Of a DNA stretch of 64,000 nucleotides, positions 10,009 to 18,439 are shown one piece after another. The notes under the pieces were generated by a model. It worked only from the letters and a program-made list of their open reading frames with translations, made no database searches and was not told where the DNA came from. The stretch covers positions 305,704-369,703 of the forward strand of contig NZ_JAHKPV010000001.1 in assembly GCF_018860765.1 (NCBI RefSeq). The letters run 5' to 3'. Origin of the DNA: Marinobacter salexigens. GTDB taxonomy: Bacteria; Pseudomonadota; Gammaproteobacteria; Pseudomonadales; Oleiphilaceae. The position numbers and the translations under genes are program-made. The number at the start of each line of letters is the position of its first letter. Positions within the stretch are counted from its first letter, which is position 1.

Positions 10009-10227
10009 CTATGCACCCGCCAGAACCATATCTTTGATCTTTAACGCTTTTTCGAAATGATCCAACCTGTGAGTTTCTATCCACCACCGAGCCGCTTCCA
10101 TGAGAACCTCTGGCTGATCGTTTTTATTCTTGAAGAACGCGTAAAATGACAACCCCACTGTCGGGCCCTTTTTCTCTATTTTTAGATCACATACTTCGAT
10201 AATCTTTTCTCTGAGCTCTTTCCGCAA
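10009..10227 (-). CDS. Small hypothetical protein, DUF6500-like
   Basis: The protein has 72 residues, is helical and soluble, and runs MRKELREKIIEVC, then VGLSFYAFFKNKND, then a Trp-rich ARWWIETHRLDHFEKA segment. From memory this resembles the DUF6500 family, whose function is unknown; no search was possible. The start is TTG, with AAGGA eight bases upstream in minus-strand sense. It lies between an attC-like site on its right (upstream) and a poorly conserved stretch on its left, so it is probably the last recognisable cassette of the array. Confidence 0.6.
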   Translation of the reverse strand: MRKELREKIIEVCDLKIEKKGPTVGLSFYAFFKNKNDQPEVLMEAARWWIETHRLDHFEKALKIKDMVLAGA

Positions 10228-10253
10228 AGCAGTAGTCCTTTGTCAGGTTGATC

Positions 10254-10325
10254 GCATAACGCCAGTGGTAATGGGCGCCAACGGAGCGCAGCGTAGTTGG
10301 CGTCCCGTTGACCACATTGTTAGAG
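10254..10325 (-). other. attC site of the 223-residue membrane protein cassette
   Basis: Cores are GCATAAC (10254-10260) and GTTAGAG (10319-10325). The inner palindrome pairs GGGCGCCAAC with GTTGGCGTCCC. The outer arms pair GTGGTCAA with TTACCAC, leaving one extra C, which orients the site with the minus-strand gene whose stop codon lies inside the GTT core. Confidence 0.8.
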
Positions 10326-10991
10326 ATTCGCTTCTCCAGTCTCAGGTCCATTGGTGTCAACCATGAGAAGATACGCCCGAGATAGAACAGCAACCGCCAG
10401 AACCGTACCCATCCCTGCAGCAATTATTGATAGAACAGCCATTTCGGGGCCTAGCAACGCTAGAGCTCTGGGGCCATATGCTGCGGCTATAGCCGCAATC
10501 ATCGTTAGTGTAATAGTGATTTGATACCCACGAGTAATTTTCCAGGATTCATTGAAAAATACTCCGCCCTCAACCGCTACCCCAGGCAAGGCCAGTGACA
10601 ACCTCCCCATTAGCCAGCTTGCGCCGATCAAGCATAGGACCCAACCGATTCCCGGAATAAACAGCAATGGCAAGAATGGAATCGCCAAGAAGCTAAGAAA
10701 GAAAGCGTGGAGAAAGAACGACGCCTCTCGCTTGGATAAACTGGTAATTCCCCACTGAGGCACCGCGCCACTGCCCAATATCAGCACCCGATGGACAACC
10801 ACAGCAAGCACGGCCTGAACAATCCCGCCAAAAATGATCAGAAGCAATTCAGACAGAGGACTGAGTTCAAATAAATACAGCAGGCTAATCAAGATAATGA
10901 CGGAAAAAGGGAGAGCCAGCGCCTTCGAGAGTGGAGCAATGTTCCACAGGACATCTTTGAACGCTCCACCAAGAATAAAAGCCAATTTCAC
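10320..10991 (-). CDS. Cassette-encoded hypothetical membrane protein
   Basis: The protein has 223 residues with about five to six hydrophobic segments (about 24-45, 50-75, 92-112, 118-140, 160-180 and 185-210). Between the fourth and fifth is the amphipathic stretch FFNESWKITRGYQ, which resembles the helix seen before the last segments in some YIP1-like or DUF-type membrane proteins; that is only a resemblance. The start is GTG, with AAGGAAG five bases upstream. No family is recognised with confidence. It occupies a full cassette between two attC-like sites. Confidence 0.7.
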   Translation of the reverse strand: MKLAFILGGAFKDVLWNIAPLSKALALPFSVIILISLLYLFELSPLSELLLIIFGGIVQAVLAVVVHRVLILGSGAVPQWGITSLSKREASFFLHAFFLSFLAIPFLPLLFIPGIGWVLCLIGASWLMGRLSLALPGVAVEGGVFFNESWKITRGYQITITLTMIAAIAAAYGPRALALLGPEMAVLSIIAAGMGTVLAVAVLSRAYLLMVDTNGPETGEANL

Positions 10992-11043
10992 AAAACTTCC
11001 TTATTTGGATCCATGTTGCTTTAAGGCCGGTCAGCCTGCGAAT

Positions 11044-11128
11044 TTCTAACGCTTGCAGCATGCGCACCCTTGGAATGAAGCCGAAGGCGCAATGGAAAGG
11101 GTGTCGCCGTGCCTGCTTTTTGTTAACT
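11044..11128 (-). other. attC site of the 148-residue acidic protein cassette
   Basis: Cores are TTCTAAC (11044-11050) and GTTAACT (11122-11128). The inner arms pair GCGCACCCTT with AAGGGTGTCGC. The spacing of 85 bases lies in the usual attC range. The stop codon of the gene to the right sits at the core. Confidence 0.72.
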
Positions 11129-11574
11129 CATTGTCTCACCGCTTGCCTAAGCTCCACGGCATCGGAGAATGTTGTCTTGAAAGCTTTCGCAAGCTTCGAT
11201 TTCAATCCTATGAGGATGGTTGCGCTGCTATCCCAACAAGCAATTTCGAAATTCGCTCCTTCAAGCTGAGGCCTTGGTTCAGAACCATCCCAGTAAAAAG
11301 AATTCCCCTCAACATAAGGGGTCTGGCGTACCTCGGCTCGAACTCCTTTGGGAAACGCGCTGAACACTGCCCAGATGAACTGAATATCATCCCATTCGAG
11401 ACGGGATTCAAGCTCTTCACCCGAATGCCAGCCCTCTTCAAATGGGTAACCGTTGGTCTCCACATCGCTCACGTACCAGTCATAATCAGAACACTTGATG
11501 CCCAGCGCCTCTATGACTTCACGCATGTTTGTGAAGAATGTTACTTGGCTCGTTTTTTCCAGGATCAAATTCAT
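11128..11574 (-). CDS. Cassette-encoded acidic protein, unknown
   Basis: The protein has 148 residues, is soluble and strikingly acidic and aromatic (DYDWYVSDVETNGYPFEEGW, then SGEELESRLEWDDIQFIW). It looks like a single small alpha/beta domain. No signal peptide or membrane segment is present and no family is recognised. Small acidic proteins of this look include many immunity or antitoxin-type proteins, but no partner toxin gene is adjacent, so that is only a thought. A longer plus-strand frame covers the same DNA but runs through the attC palindrome and has an unlikely composition. Confidence 0.65.
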   Translation of the reverse strand: MNLILEKTSQVTFFTNMREVIEALGIKCSDYDWYVSDVETNGYPFEEGWHSGEELESRLEWDDIQFIWAVFSAFPKGVRAEVRQTPYVEGNSFYWDGSEPRPQLEGANFEIACWDSSATILIGLKSKLAKAFKTTFSDAVELRQAVRQ

Positions 11575-11586
11575 AGCTGATCTACG

Positions 11587-11674
11587 AGTTAACGCCGAAA
11601 ATAAGCGGCGGCCCGACAGGGGCGTCCGGTGGACGGCCGTTAGGCCGGGAACGAACTTGATTGACTGGTTAAAA
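11587..11674 (-). other. attC site of the 127-residue protein cassette
   Basis: Cores are AGTTAAC (11587-11593) and GTTAAAA (11668-11674). The centre has the block GGGGCGTCCGGTGGACGGCC, almost the same as in the sites at 13504 and 13916. Near-identity of three attC centres indicates one integron lineage. The stop of the gene to the right lies 11 bases beyond the core. Confidence 0.75.
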
Positions 11675-11684
11675 GGTACGCCGC

Positions 11685-12068
11685 TTACGGGGTTCCTCGC
11701 AGTCGCTCTGTTACAACCACTGCATCGGCCTGATTTTTTGTGAAAAAATATCCTGAAAATGCGTATGCATCCTGCCAGTTTGGATGAGCCAACTCGAACT
11801 CTTTGAGTTTTCCCACAAGAATACTGACGGCTTCTTCTGACGACGTTGATTCCTGAATAAGCCTATCCAAAATCATGGCTTGGATACTCACTTTCAATGC
11901 TTCCAAAAATTTGGAATATGATTCCTGCCCCTTATCACGGCCAAATAATGTCTTCTTGCCGGTATTTTTTGTGACTGCGGCCATGGCCATAACCAATTTG
12001 GTCAGTGCATTGTAGGTATGGGGCGAGAAATGACGTAACTGTCGCTCAAACAGTTGATTACCAGCCAT
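11685..12068 (-). CDS. Cassette-encoded helical protein, unknown
   Basis: The protein has 127 residues, is soluble and mostly helical. It starts MAGNQLFERQLRHFSPHTYN and has a central segment AMILDRLIQESTSSEEAVSI, with no signal peptide. A full AGGAGG ribosome binding site lies upstream of the ATG, unusually strong for this island. No family is recognised. It fills one cassette between two attC-like sites. Confidence 0.65.
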   Translation of the reverse strand: MAGNQLFERQLRHFSPHTYNALTKLVMAMAAVTKNTGKKTLFGRDKGQESYSKFLEALKVSIQAMILDRLIQESTSSEEAVSILVGKLKEFELAHPNWQDAYAFSGYFFTKNQADAVVVTERLRGTP

Positions 12069-12088
12069 AGAACAACCTCCTTGTGTAC

Positions 12089-12169
12089 TTTTAACGCCGC
12101 AATAAAAGGCGAGCGTAGCGAGTCCAGCCCACTATTTTTTGTGGGCGGTTTTTCATTGCCTTGTTATAT
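12089..12169 (-). other. attC site of the 271-residue protein cassette
   Basis: Cores are TTTTAAC (12089-12095) and GTTATAT (12163-12169). The central hairpin pairs GCCCAC with GTGGGC around a T-rich loop. The outer arms pair GCAATGAAAA with CTTTTATTGC with one extra G, giving the same orientation as the gene, whose stop begins one base after the core. Confidence 0.8.
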
Positions 12170-12985
12170 TTATATTTGGGAAACATTTGTAATTAGATAA
12201 CGCTTAATCACACCTCTTGCAGTCCTTGTACATTTCGCATCAAACAGCAGCTTCCCCCCGCCTTCCGTTTCTTGTGCGTAATGCATAGACCAAGTTAATA
12301 GCTGTTTTTGCATTGAACTCACGCCTTCCTCTATTTTAAAAGATACAGTTCTATCTAACTCATCAATGTAAAGACGGCCATAGCCAGATAAAATATTATA
12401 TCGAGTGACATTACCCTTAATATTACTTGTGATGTCATTATCTGTTTTAAGGGATACCTTTTCTAAAGTTTCAGAGTCGAGCCTTACAACTTCACCAATT
12501 TTTTGCCTTTTAATAGTGATCACCACTCCATTATTTTTTTTAATGGGCCTTTGAGCTTGTTCAAGTGGTATTTCTAAAGCCTCCTCCATTTCTCCTATGA
12601 ACGGCTCAATTCTTTCTGCAAGTTTTCGTACATGAGGAGTTTCTGGTTCATAGGCTAATTCCAGTGTTTTTGACCATGTCCATTTAACTAGATCATAAAA
12701 CGCTGCAGCTGCAACACTTACACCAATAGCATCTTGGTTAGTTACTACAAATGTTACTATTTGCTCAAAACTACCTTTTCTTGATGGGTTTATATATAAT
12801 TCACCACCTTCAATACGATGCCCTTTACGGCGTATTTCTCCTTCATTTAATAACGCATGTGCCGTAATCGAGAGAGCCTTCGCAAACCCTTGAAAGGAAA
12901 CCGCAGCATCATACATATCAAGGCGACCATCTTCCGCATCACCGTAATGATATTTAATTGCAAACTTTATTTGAGTCAAATGCAC
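12170..12985 (-). CDS. AT-rich cassette protein of unknown function
   Basis: The protein has 271 residues with no family recognised. It begins MHLTQIKFAIKYHYGDAEDG, then has a helical region with a short hydrophobic stretch (IGVSVAAAAFYDLVKWTW, about residues 88-105), a basic KKNNGVVITIKRQK segment and a beta-rich C-terminus. The DNA is clearly richer in A and T than the flanking core genes, a sign of separate origin. The annotated start is GTG; a TTG two codons later (12979) has better spacing from GGAGAG. A role in phage defence is possible because cassette arrays often carry such genes, but nothing in the sequence proves it. Confidence 0.7.
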   Translation of the reverse strand: MHLTQIKFAIKYHYGDAEDGRLDMYDAAVSFQGFAKALSITAHALLNEGEIRRKGHRIEGGELYINPSRKGSFEQIVTFVVTNQDAIGVSVAAAAFYDLVKWTWSKTLELAYEPETPHVRKLAERIEPFIGEMEEALEIPLEQAQRPIKKNNGVVITIKRQKIGEVVRLDSETLEKVSLKTDNDITSNIKGNVTRYNILSGYGRLYIDELDRTVSFKIEEGVSSMQKQLLTWSMHYAQETEGGGKLLFDAKCTRTARGVIKRYLITNVSQI

Positions 12986-13005
12986 TCTCCATGTTCATGA
13001 GAAAA

Positions 13006-13078
13006 ATATAACGCCCGGGCTCAGCCGCCGGTTTGGAGCGGCAGCGGAAAACCGGTCGGCTGGAGCCCATTGTTATGC
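13006..13078 (-). other. attC site of the transposase cassette
   Basis: Cores are ATATAAC (13006-13012) and GTTATGC (13072-13078). The outer arms in minus sense are GGGCTCCAGCC and GGCTGAGCCC, which pair perfectly apart from one extra C. This is the textbook extrahelical base that sets attC orientation. The inner arms pair CCGGTTT with AAACCGG. This is the clearest of the seven sites. Confidence 0.85.
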
Positions 13079-13080
13079 CA

Positions 13081-13482
13081 TTACTCAACGCGGCTATCCA
13101 ACGGGTCATGTCGCTTAATATAGTCAGTAGCATTGCTCAGGTGGCTTTCATCCTTGATATTTGTACAGGCCTTTCCGCCCCAGAGCTGCTTTTCGTGCAA
13201 CTGTTTTAGGACGGGAAATTCCTTTCGAATCAGCCTTGATGTATAGCCGAGAATGGTTTGTGAAATAAATGACGGCTCAGCATCCCCCTGAACGAGGATA
13301 TGGATGTGATTCACAGCTGCTGCTACAGCGTGAACTTTTAAATCGATGCTTTCAGCCTTTTCCGTCAGAAGCTGCTCCAGTCGGCTACGAATCCGCTCAT
13401 CGAATACGCTTTTGCGATACTTCGTAGCTGCCGTGAAATGATAGCAATTTTGGTAGGCTTCATATTCAGAGCGATAAAACAT
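13081..13482 (-). CDS. IS200/REP-type HUH transposase carried in a cassette
   Basis: The protein has 133 residues with the Y1 transposase plan. An N-terminal YQNCYHFTAATKYRKSVFDE matches the family opening. The metal-binding HUH motif is H59-x-H61 in NHIHILVQ, and a candidate nucleophile is Tyr121 in ATDYIKRH. These enzymes cut and join single-stranded DNA at hairpins. The region before the tyrosine differs from classic IS200 TnpA (no WSPSYF-type motif), so it may be a diverged or domesticated form. No IS200/IS605 subterminal hairpins are evident beside it; attC sites bound it instead. Confidence 0.82.
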   Translation of the reverse strand: MFYRSEYEAYQNCYHFTAATKYRKSVFDERIRSRLEQLLTEKAESIDLKVHAVAAAVNHIHILVQGDAEPSFISQTILGYTSRLIRKEFPVLKQLHEKQLWGGKACTNIKDESHLSNATDYIKRHDPLDSRVE

Positions 13483-13503
13483 CAGAAATTAGAACTCCCT
13501 ATC

Positions 13504-13589
13504 ACATAACGCCTGCATAAACGGCGCCCGACTAGGGCGTCCGGTGGACGGCCGTCAGGCCGGGAACGAATTTAATGCACTTGTTAAAT
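13504..13589 (-). other. attC site of the DUF2511-like lipoprotein cassette
   Basis: Cores are ACATAAC (13504-13510) and GTTAAAT (13583-13589). In minus sense the outer arms are TGCATTAAA and TTTATGCA, matching with one extra T. The centre repeats the GGGCGTCCGGTGGACGGCC block seen at 11587. Confidence 0.83.
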
Positions 13590-13591
13590 TA

Positions 13592-13903
13592 TTAGCACTG
13601 TTTTAGAGCCAATTTCGTCATTTCACCAATATTGATTTTTGTTCCCGGGATATCCGGGTTATCACGCCAGATAGAATTGATAGGCTGGTAACCCTTACTT
13701 CGCGCAAAACCATTCAGCTGATACTTTTTGTCACCGACTATGAATATGGCTGCACGCCCTTGAACACAATCTAGCCGCCCACCTTCAACAGTGAATGGCC
13801 ATTCCCCTCCATATTCAGACGCCGACACCTCCGTTCCGGACTGCCCGCAACCAGAGACGAGAAGGACAGAAGCTGAGATGAACAAAACCATAACTCTATT
13901 CAT
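13592..13903 (-). CDS. DUF2511 (YebY-like) small lipoprotein
   Basis: The protein has 103 residues from the chosen start at 13903. The frame is open further upstream to 13981, but that part lies inside an attC site, and the ATG at 13901-13903 begins a proper lipoprotein signal (VLFISASVLLVSGC). The mature part, from EWPFTVEGGRLDC through YQLNGFARSKG to the C-terminal NIGEMTKLALKQC, resembles the YebY/DUF2511 family of small periplasmic proteins with a conserved Cys near each end. Its function in the family is not established here. Confidence 0.7.
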   Translation of the reverse strand: MNRVMVLFISASVLLVSGCGQSGTEVSASEYGGEWPFTVEGGRLDCVQGRAAIFIVGDKKYQLNGFARSKGYQPINSIWRDNPDIPGTKINIGEMTKLALKQC

Positions 13904-13915
13904 GTGAACCCTTAA

Positions 13916-14001
13916 ATTTAACGCTAGCCATAAGCGGCGCCCGACTAGGGCGTCCGGTGGAGGGCCATCGGCCCGGAACAACCTTCATGGCCTTGTTAGG
14001 C
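13916..14001 (-). other. attC site of the 108-residue membrane protein cassette
   Basis: Cores are ATTTAAC (13916-13922) and a perfect-consensus GTTAGGC (13995-14001). The outer arms pair GCCATGAAG with CTTATGGC with one extra G. The centre is nearly the same as at 13504. The downstream gene stops 2 bases past the core. Confidence 0.84.
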
Positions 14002-14002
14002 C

Positions 14003-14329
14003 TTAAACGTAAACAAGCAATGCTGGCGCATACGCAGACCAGTAAAGAGCGACTGTACCCGCAAAGCTCATGGAAATTGCGGCGAATGGCAACCATTTGG
14101 ATGCGCGAAACAGTGCTGAAAAGGCCAAACCGAGACACAGAATAGGCAATACCACCCACCACTGAATCGTCCGGAAAACAAACTCCGAGTAAGCAGTCTG
14201 CTCTACACCAAAGCTATACCAGAGTTGCGTAAATGACTTGGCGGCCTCTGGTTGGTTTAGCGCATAGATAAAGTAGGACTGCGCAAACACGAAGAACAGA
14301 ATGAACGACCAAAAAAACAGCTTCTTCAT
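14003..14329 (-). CDS. Cassette-encoded small membrane protein, unknown
   Basis: The protein has 108 residues with three hydrophobic segments (about 5-24, 58-77 and 81-104) and a short periplasmic or cytoplasmic loop rich in aromatic residues (SFTQLWYSFGVEQTAYSEF). No family is recognised. The ATG lies 6 bases from a further core-like ACCTAAC at 14336-14342, the usual tight spacing of a cassette gene to the recombination point. It is the cassette nearest the right border of the array. Confidence 0.65.
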   Translation of the reverse strand: MKKLFFWSFILFFVFAQSYFIYALNQPEAAKSFTQLWYSFGVEQTAYSEFVFRTIQWWVVLPILCLGLAFSALFRASKWLPFAAISMSFAGTVALYWSAYAPALLVYV

Positions 14330-14343
14330 ACTATGACCTAACA

Positions 14344-14619
14344 GCTAATTATACGAACACATTCGCATATCACCCATTCGTAAAACTCTACTGGATCGCG
14401 TCCAAAATACAAAACTTTCATCATTAAAACAGCACCTTGAGGCTCCATCACCACAGCTACCGCTGGAGTTATGCGCCCTATAGTGAGCCACCCTTGCTCC
14501 CTTCATGGGCGTATAACTCCACCATTCTAGCCCCTACTTTCACAAACTATCAGGCAGTTACGGGCATTTCTCAGTTGAACTCGGGAGTTTTACGAATGCG
14601 TTCGTATAACTCCGCTAAT
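14344..14619. repeat. Nested inverted repeats, possible MITE-like element
   Basis: A 17-base terminal inverted repeat with one mismatch (TTATACGAACACATTCG at 14349-14365, its complement at 14593-14609) encloses about 260 noncoding bases. Inside it, GGAGTTATGCGCCC (14465-14478) pairs with GGGCGTATAACTCC (14507-14520). At the right end, GGAGTTTTACGAA and TTCGTATAACTCC form a 13-base hairpin with a TGCG loop (14584-14613). The six bases GCTAAT occur on both sides (14344-14349 and 14614-14619) and could be a target duplication. It could equally be a string of decayed attC-like sites, since GTTATGC and GTATAAC cores recur. No protein is seen in 14330-14780. Confidence 0.55.
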
Positions 14620-14682
14620 CCTCAGCTATAGGCCACAAGGCCCTAGTGTCCCGTCTGGCTAGTTAAAAGGCAGCGAAGCAGG

Positions 14683-14722
14683 CAAACCTGAGAAGCTGGT
14701 CCATGTCAGCTACTCAGGTTTG
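14683..14722 (-). terminator. 16-base hairpin downstream of adhC
   Basis: CAAACCTGAGAAGCTG (14683-14698) is the inverted copy of CAGCTACTCAGGTTTG (14707-14722) with one mismatch and an 8-base loop. It lies about 60 bases past the adhC stop in the direction of adhC transcription. No T-run follows directly, so termination is likely but not assured. Confidence 0.45.
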
Positions 14723-14780
14723 GCGCTATGTCGACTCGCCAACCAACGTTGGATGTTGGTACGAAGGAACAGGACTTGTT

Positions 14781-16607
<1,827 letters not shown>

Positions 16608-16674
16608 TCGATTAATGAACTACAGGTAATCTCACCGCCTGCAACTTATAACCAATACATTTCCCGGAGAGCAT

Positions 16675-17451
16675 GTGGATTTTGCCACCCTAATTGGCCT
16701 TATAGGCGCCATCTTACTTATCGTGACTGCCGTTGTTCTTGGTGCTGCTCCGGGTGTTTTCCTTAACGGCGCATCGCTATTGATCGTTATTGGTGGCACG
16801 CTTCTGGTTGTGCTGGCAAAGTTCAGCATTCCTCAGTTTTTAGGTGCCTTCAAAGCCGCCGCCCGGGCCTTCAAGTTTAAACTGCCAGAGATCCAAACCA
16901 GTATTGAAGAGTTGGTGGATGTTGCCAATGTTGCCCGCAAAGAAGGCGTTCTAGGCCTTGAAGGGCGTGAACTCAGCTCTCCGTTCCTCGGCAAAGGCAT
17001 TCAAATGCTAGTGGATGGCCAACCCGGCGATACCATCAAGCAGCTTTTGGATAAAGAACGCTTGATGACGCTAGACCACAACCGCTCCGGTGCCAAGGTG
17101 TTCACAGCCATGGGCGATGTAGCACCTGCAATGGGTATGATCGGCACCCTGATTGGTCTGGTGCAAATGCTCTCGAACATGGAAGACCCCAAATCCATAG
17201 GCCCAGCTATGGCGGTTGCGTTGCTGACCACACTCTACGGCGCAATGATTGCAACCATGATCGCTGGCCCCATTGCCGATAAGCTCACACTGCGCATGAC
17301 CGAAGAAGCCCGCCTACAGATGCTTTATACCGATGCACTGGTGGCCATTCAGCAGGGAACGAACCCGCGCGTGATTGAACAGATGCTCTCCAGCTACTTG
17401 CCCCCGAACCAGCGTGACAAAGCGCCCGAGGCGGAGGCCGCCAGCGGATAA
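16675..17451 (+). CDS. pomA: Flagellar motor stator protein PomA (MotA family)
   Basis: The protein has 258 residues with four membrane segments (about 4-24, 30-50, 150-170 and 182-202) and a cytosolic loop between the second and third. With PomB it forms the ion channel that drives the flagellum. The third and fourth segments carry the conserved APAMGMIGTLIGL and GPAMAVALLTTLYGA. The start is GTG after CCGGAGA. Pairing with a PomB-like partner and the marine setting suggest Na+ as the coupling ion, but the proton type cannot be excluded. Confidence 0.92.
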   Translation: MDFATLIGLIGAILLIVTAVVLGAAPGVFLNGASLLIVIGGTLLVVLAKFSIPQFLGAFKAAARAFKFKLPEIQTSIEELVDVANVARKEGVLGLEGRELSSPFLGKGIQMLVDGQPGDTIKQLLDKERLMTLDHNRSGAKVFTAMGDVAPAMGMIGTLIGLVQMLSNMEDPKSIGPAMAVALLTTLYGAMIATMIAGPIADKLTLRMTEEARLQMLYTDALVAIQQGTNPRVIEQMLSSYLPPNQRDKAPEAEAASG

Positions 17452-17456
17452 GCGCT

Positions 17457-18410
17457 ATGGACGAGCTTCCAGAAGAAGAAAAACCGGGTATTCCAGCTTG
17501 GGTTGTGACTTTTGCCGACCTGATGTCGCTGCTCATGTGCTTCTTTGTGCTTTTACTGTCGTTTTCCGAAATCGACGCAATGAAGTTTAAGCAGATTGCA
17601 GGCGAACTGTCGAAAGCCTTCGGTGTGCAGCGAGACGTGCCGGCACTGGAAATCCCCATGGGCACCAGCCCGGTCTTTGATACATTTTCGCCTGCCCCTC
17701 CGGAACCAACTCTGGTTAACGAAGTTAAACAGACCACCACCGATCAACAGCCGGAACTGCAAACTCTTAAAAGCCCCACGGAACAAGCTCTGGACGCAGC
17801 TGCAGAAGAAGCTCTTGAAGCCAGAACTGCAAGCATTCAGGAGGTGCTTGAAGATGCTATCGACGACGGGCGCATTACAGTAGAAACTGACCAAGACCAG
17901 CATCGAATCGTGATTCGAGTTGAAGAAAAGGGTTCATTTCCCTCTGGCTCAGCGAAGCTAACCTGGGAGTTTGAAGGCCTACTTCTGGAGATGGCCGAAG
18001 TGCTGGCCGATATGCCAGGCAAACTAACGGTGGAAGGCCATACCGATGACATCCCCATTCGGACAGCGCGTTTTTATAGCAACTGGGATCTTTCAGCTGC
18101 CCGCTCCGCAGCCGTCGCAAATGTTTTGTTGGCCACGGGTGATGTTGAGCCAACGCGCCTAGCTGTCAAAGGCTTGGCCGACACAGACCCCAGAGTAGGC
18201 AATACGTCGTCGGAAAACCGCGCCAAAAACCGACGTGTCGAAATCATTATCGATATGTCTGATCCGCTAGAAGAAGAACGTTTGCGGCTTCGGGAGTTGA
18301 TAGAAAAAGAGAGCAACGAGCGCGAAACTATCATCGATATACGCCCCCTTGGCCCGGAAGCAAGTTTAGACTCAGGTTCAGGATCGTCTGACAACAGTAT
18401 TACTTGGTAA
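17457..18410 (+). CDS. pomB: Flagellar motor stator protein PomB (MotB family)
   Basis: The protein has 317 residues. A single membrane helix near the N-terminus includes the ion-binding Asp21 in TFADLMSLLMCFFVLLLSF. A flexible Gln/Ala-rich linker follows, then an OmpA-type peptidoglycan-binding domain (about 150-275) with VEGHTDDIPI and NRAKNRRVEI. It anchors the stator to the cell wall. It starts 5 bp after pomA, so the two are co-transcribed. The acidic tail rich in Gly and Ser is unremarkable. Confidence 0.92.
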   Translation: MDELPEEEKPGIPAWVVTFADLMSLLMCFFVLLLSFSEIDAMKFKQIAGELSKAFGVQRDVPALEIPMGTSPVFDTFSPAPPEPTLVNEVKQTTTDQQPELQTLKSPTEQALDAAAEEALEARTASIQEVLEDAIDDGRITVETDQDQHRIVIRVEEKGSFPSGSAKLTWEFEGLLLEMAEVLADMPGKLTVEGHTDDIPIRTARFYSNWDLSAARSAAVANVLLATGDVEPTRLAVKGLADTDPRVGNTSSENRAKNRRVEIIIDMSDPLEEERLRLRELIEKESNERETIIDIRPLGPEASLDSGSGSSDNSITW

Positions 18411-18439
18411 ACCAAGCGTTAGTCGGCATATCCGGTCAC

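Larger units (their letters stand above)
10254..14342 (-). mobile_element. Integron cassette array without integrase (CALIN)
   Basis: Seven short sites at 10254-10325, 11044-11128, 11587-11674, 12089-12169, 13006-13078, 13504-13589 and 13916-14001 share the attC plan. Each begins with an RYYYAAC-like core and ends with GTTRRRY-like, and encloses an imperfect palindrome. Each site lies just downstream of one minus-strand gene, whose stop is within or a few bases beyond the GTT core. In at least five sites the arm next to the gene-proximal core has one extra unpaired base, the mark that orients attC. No intI-like gene is in the window. A further core match, ACCTAAC at 14336-14342, begins the right border. 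The array may be a detached part of a chromosomal integron or may continue from an integrase elsewhere. Confidence 0.85.

Noticed and set aside
11053..11580. A 175-residue frame on the plus strand over the acidic cassette gene
   Set aside because: It runs through the attC palindrome at 11044-11128, lies against the direction of all other cassette genes and has an unlikely composition; the minus-strand frame is the better gene.
13904..13981. Upstream extension of the DUF2511-like gene
   Set aside because: The added residues are a translation of the attC site; the lipoprotein signal begins at 13903.
14336..14474. An eighth attC between ACCTAAC and GTTATGC
   Set aside because: The cores fit, but the 139 bases between do not form matching arms; at most it is a remnant, so it was left as the border of the array.
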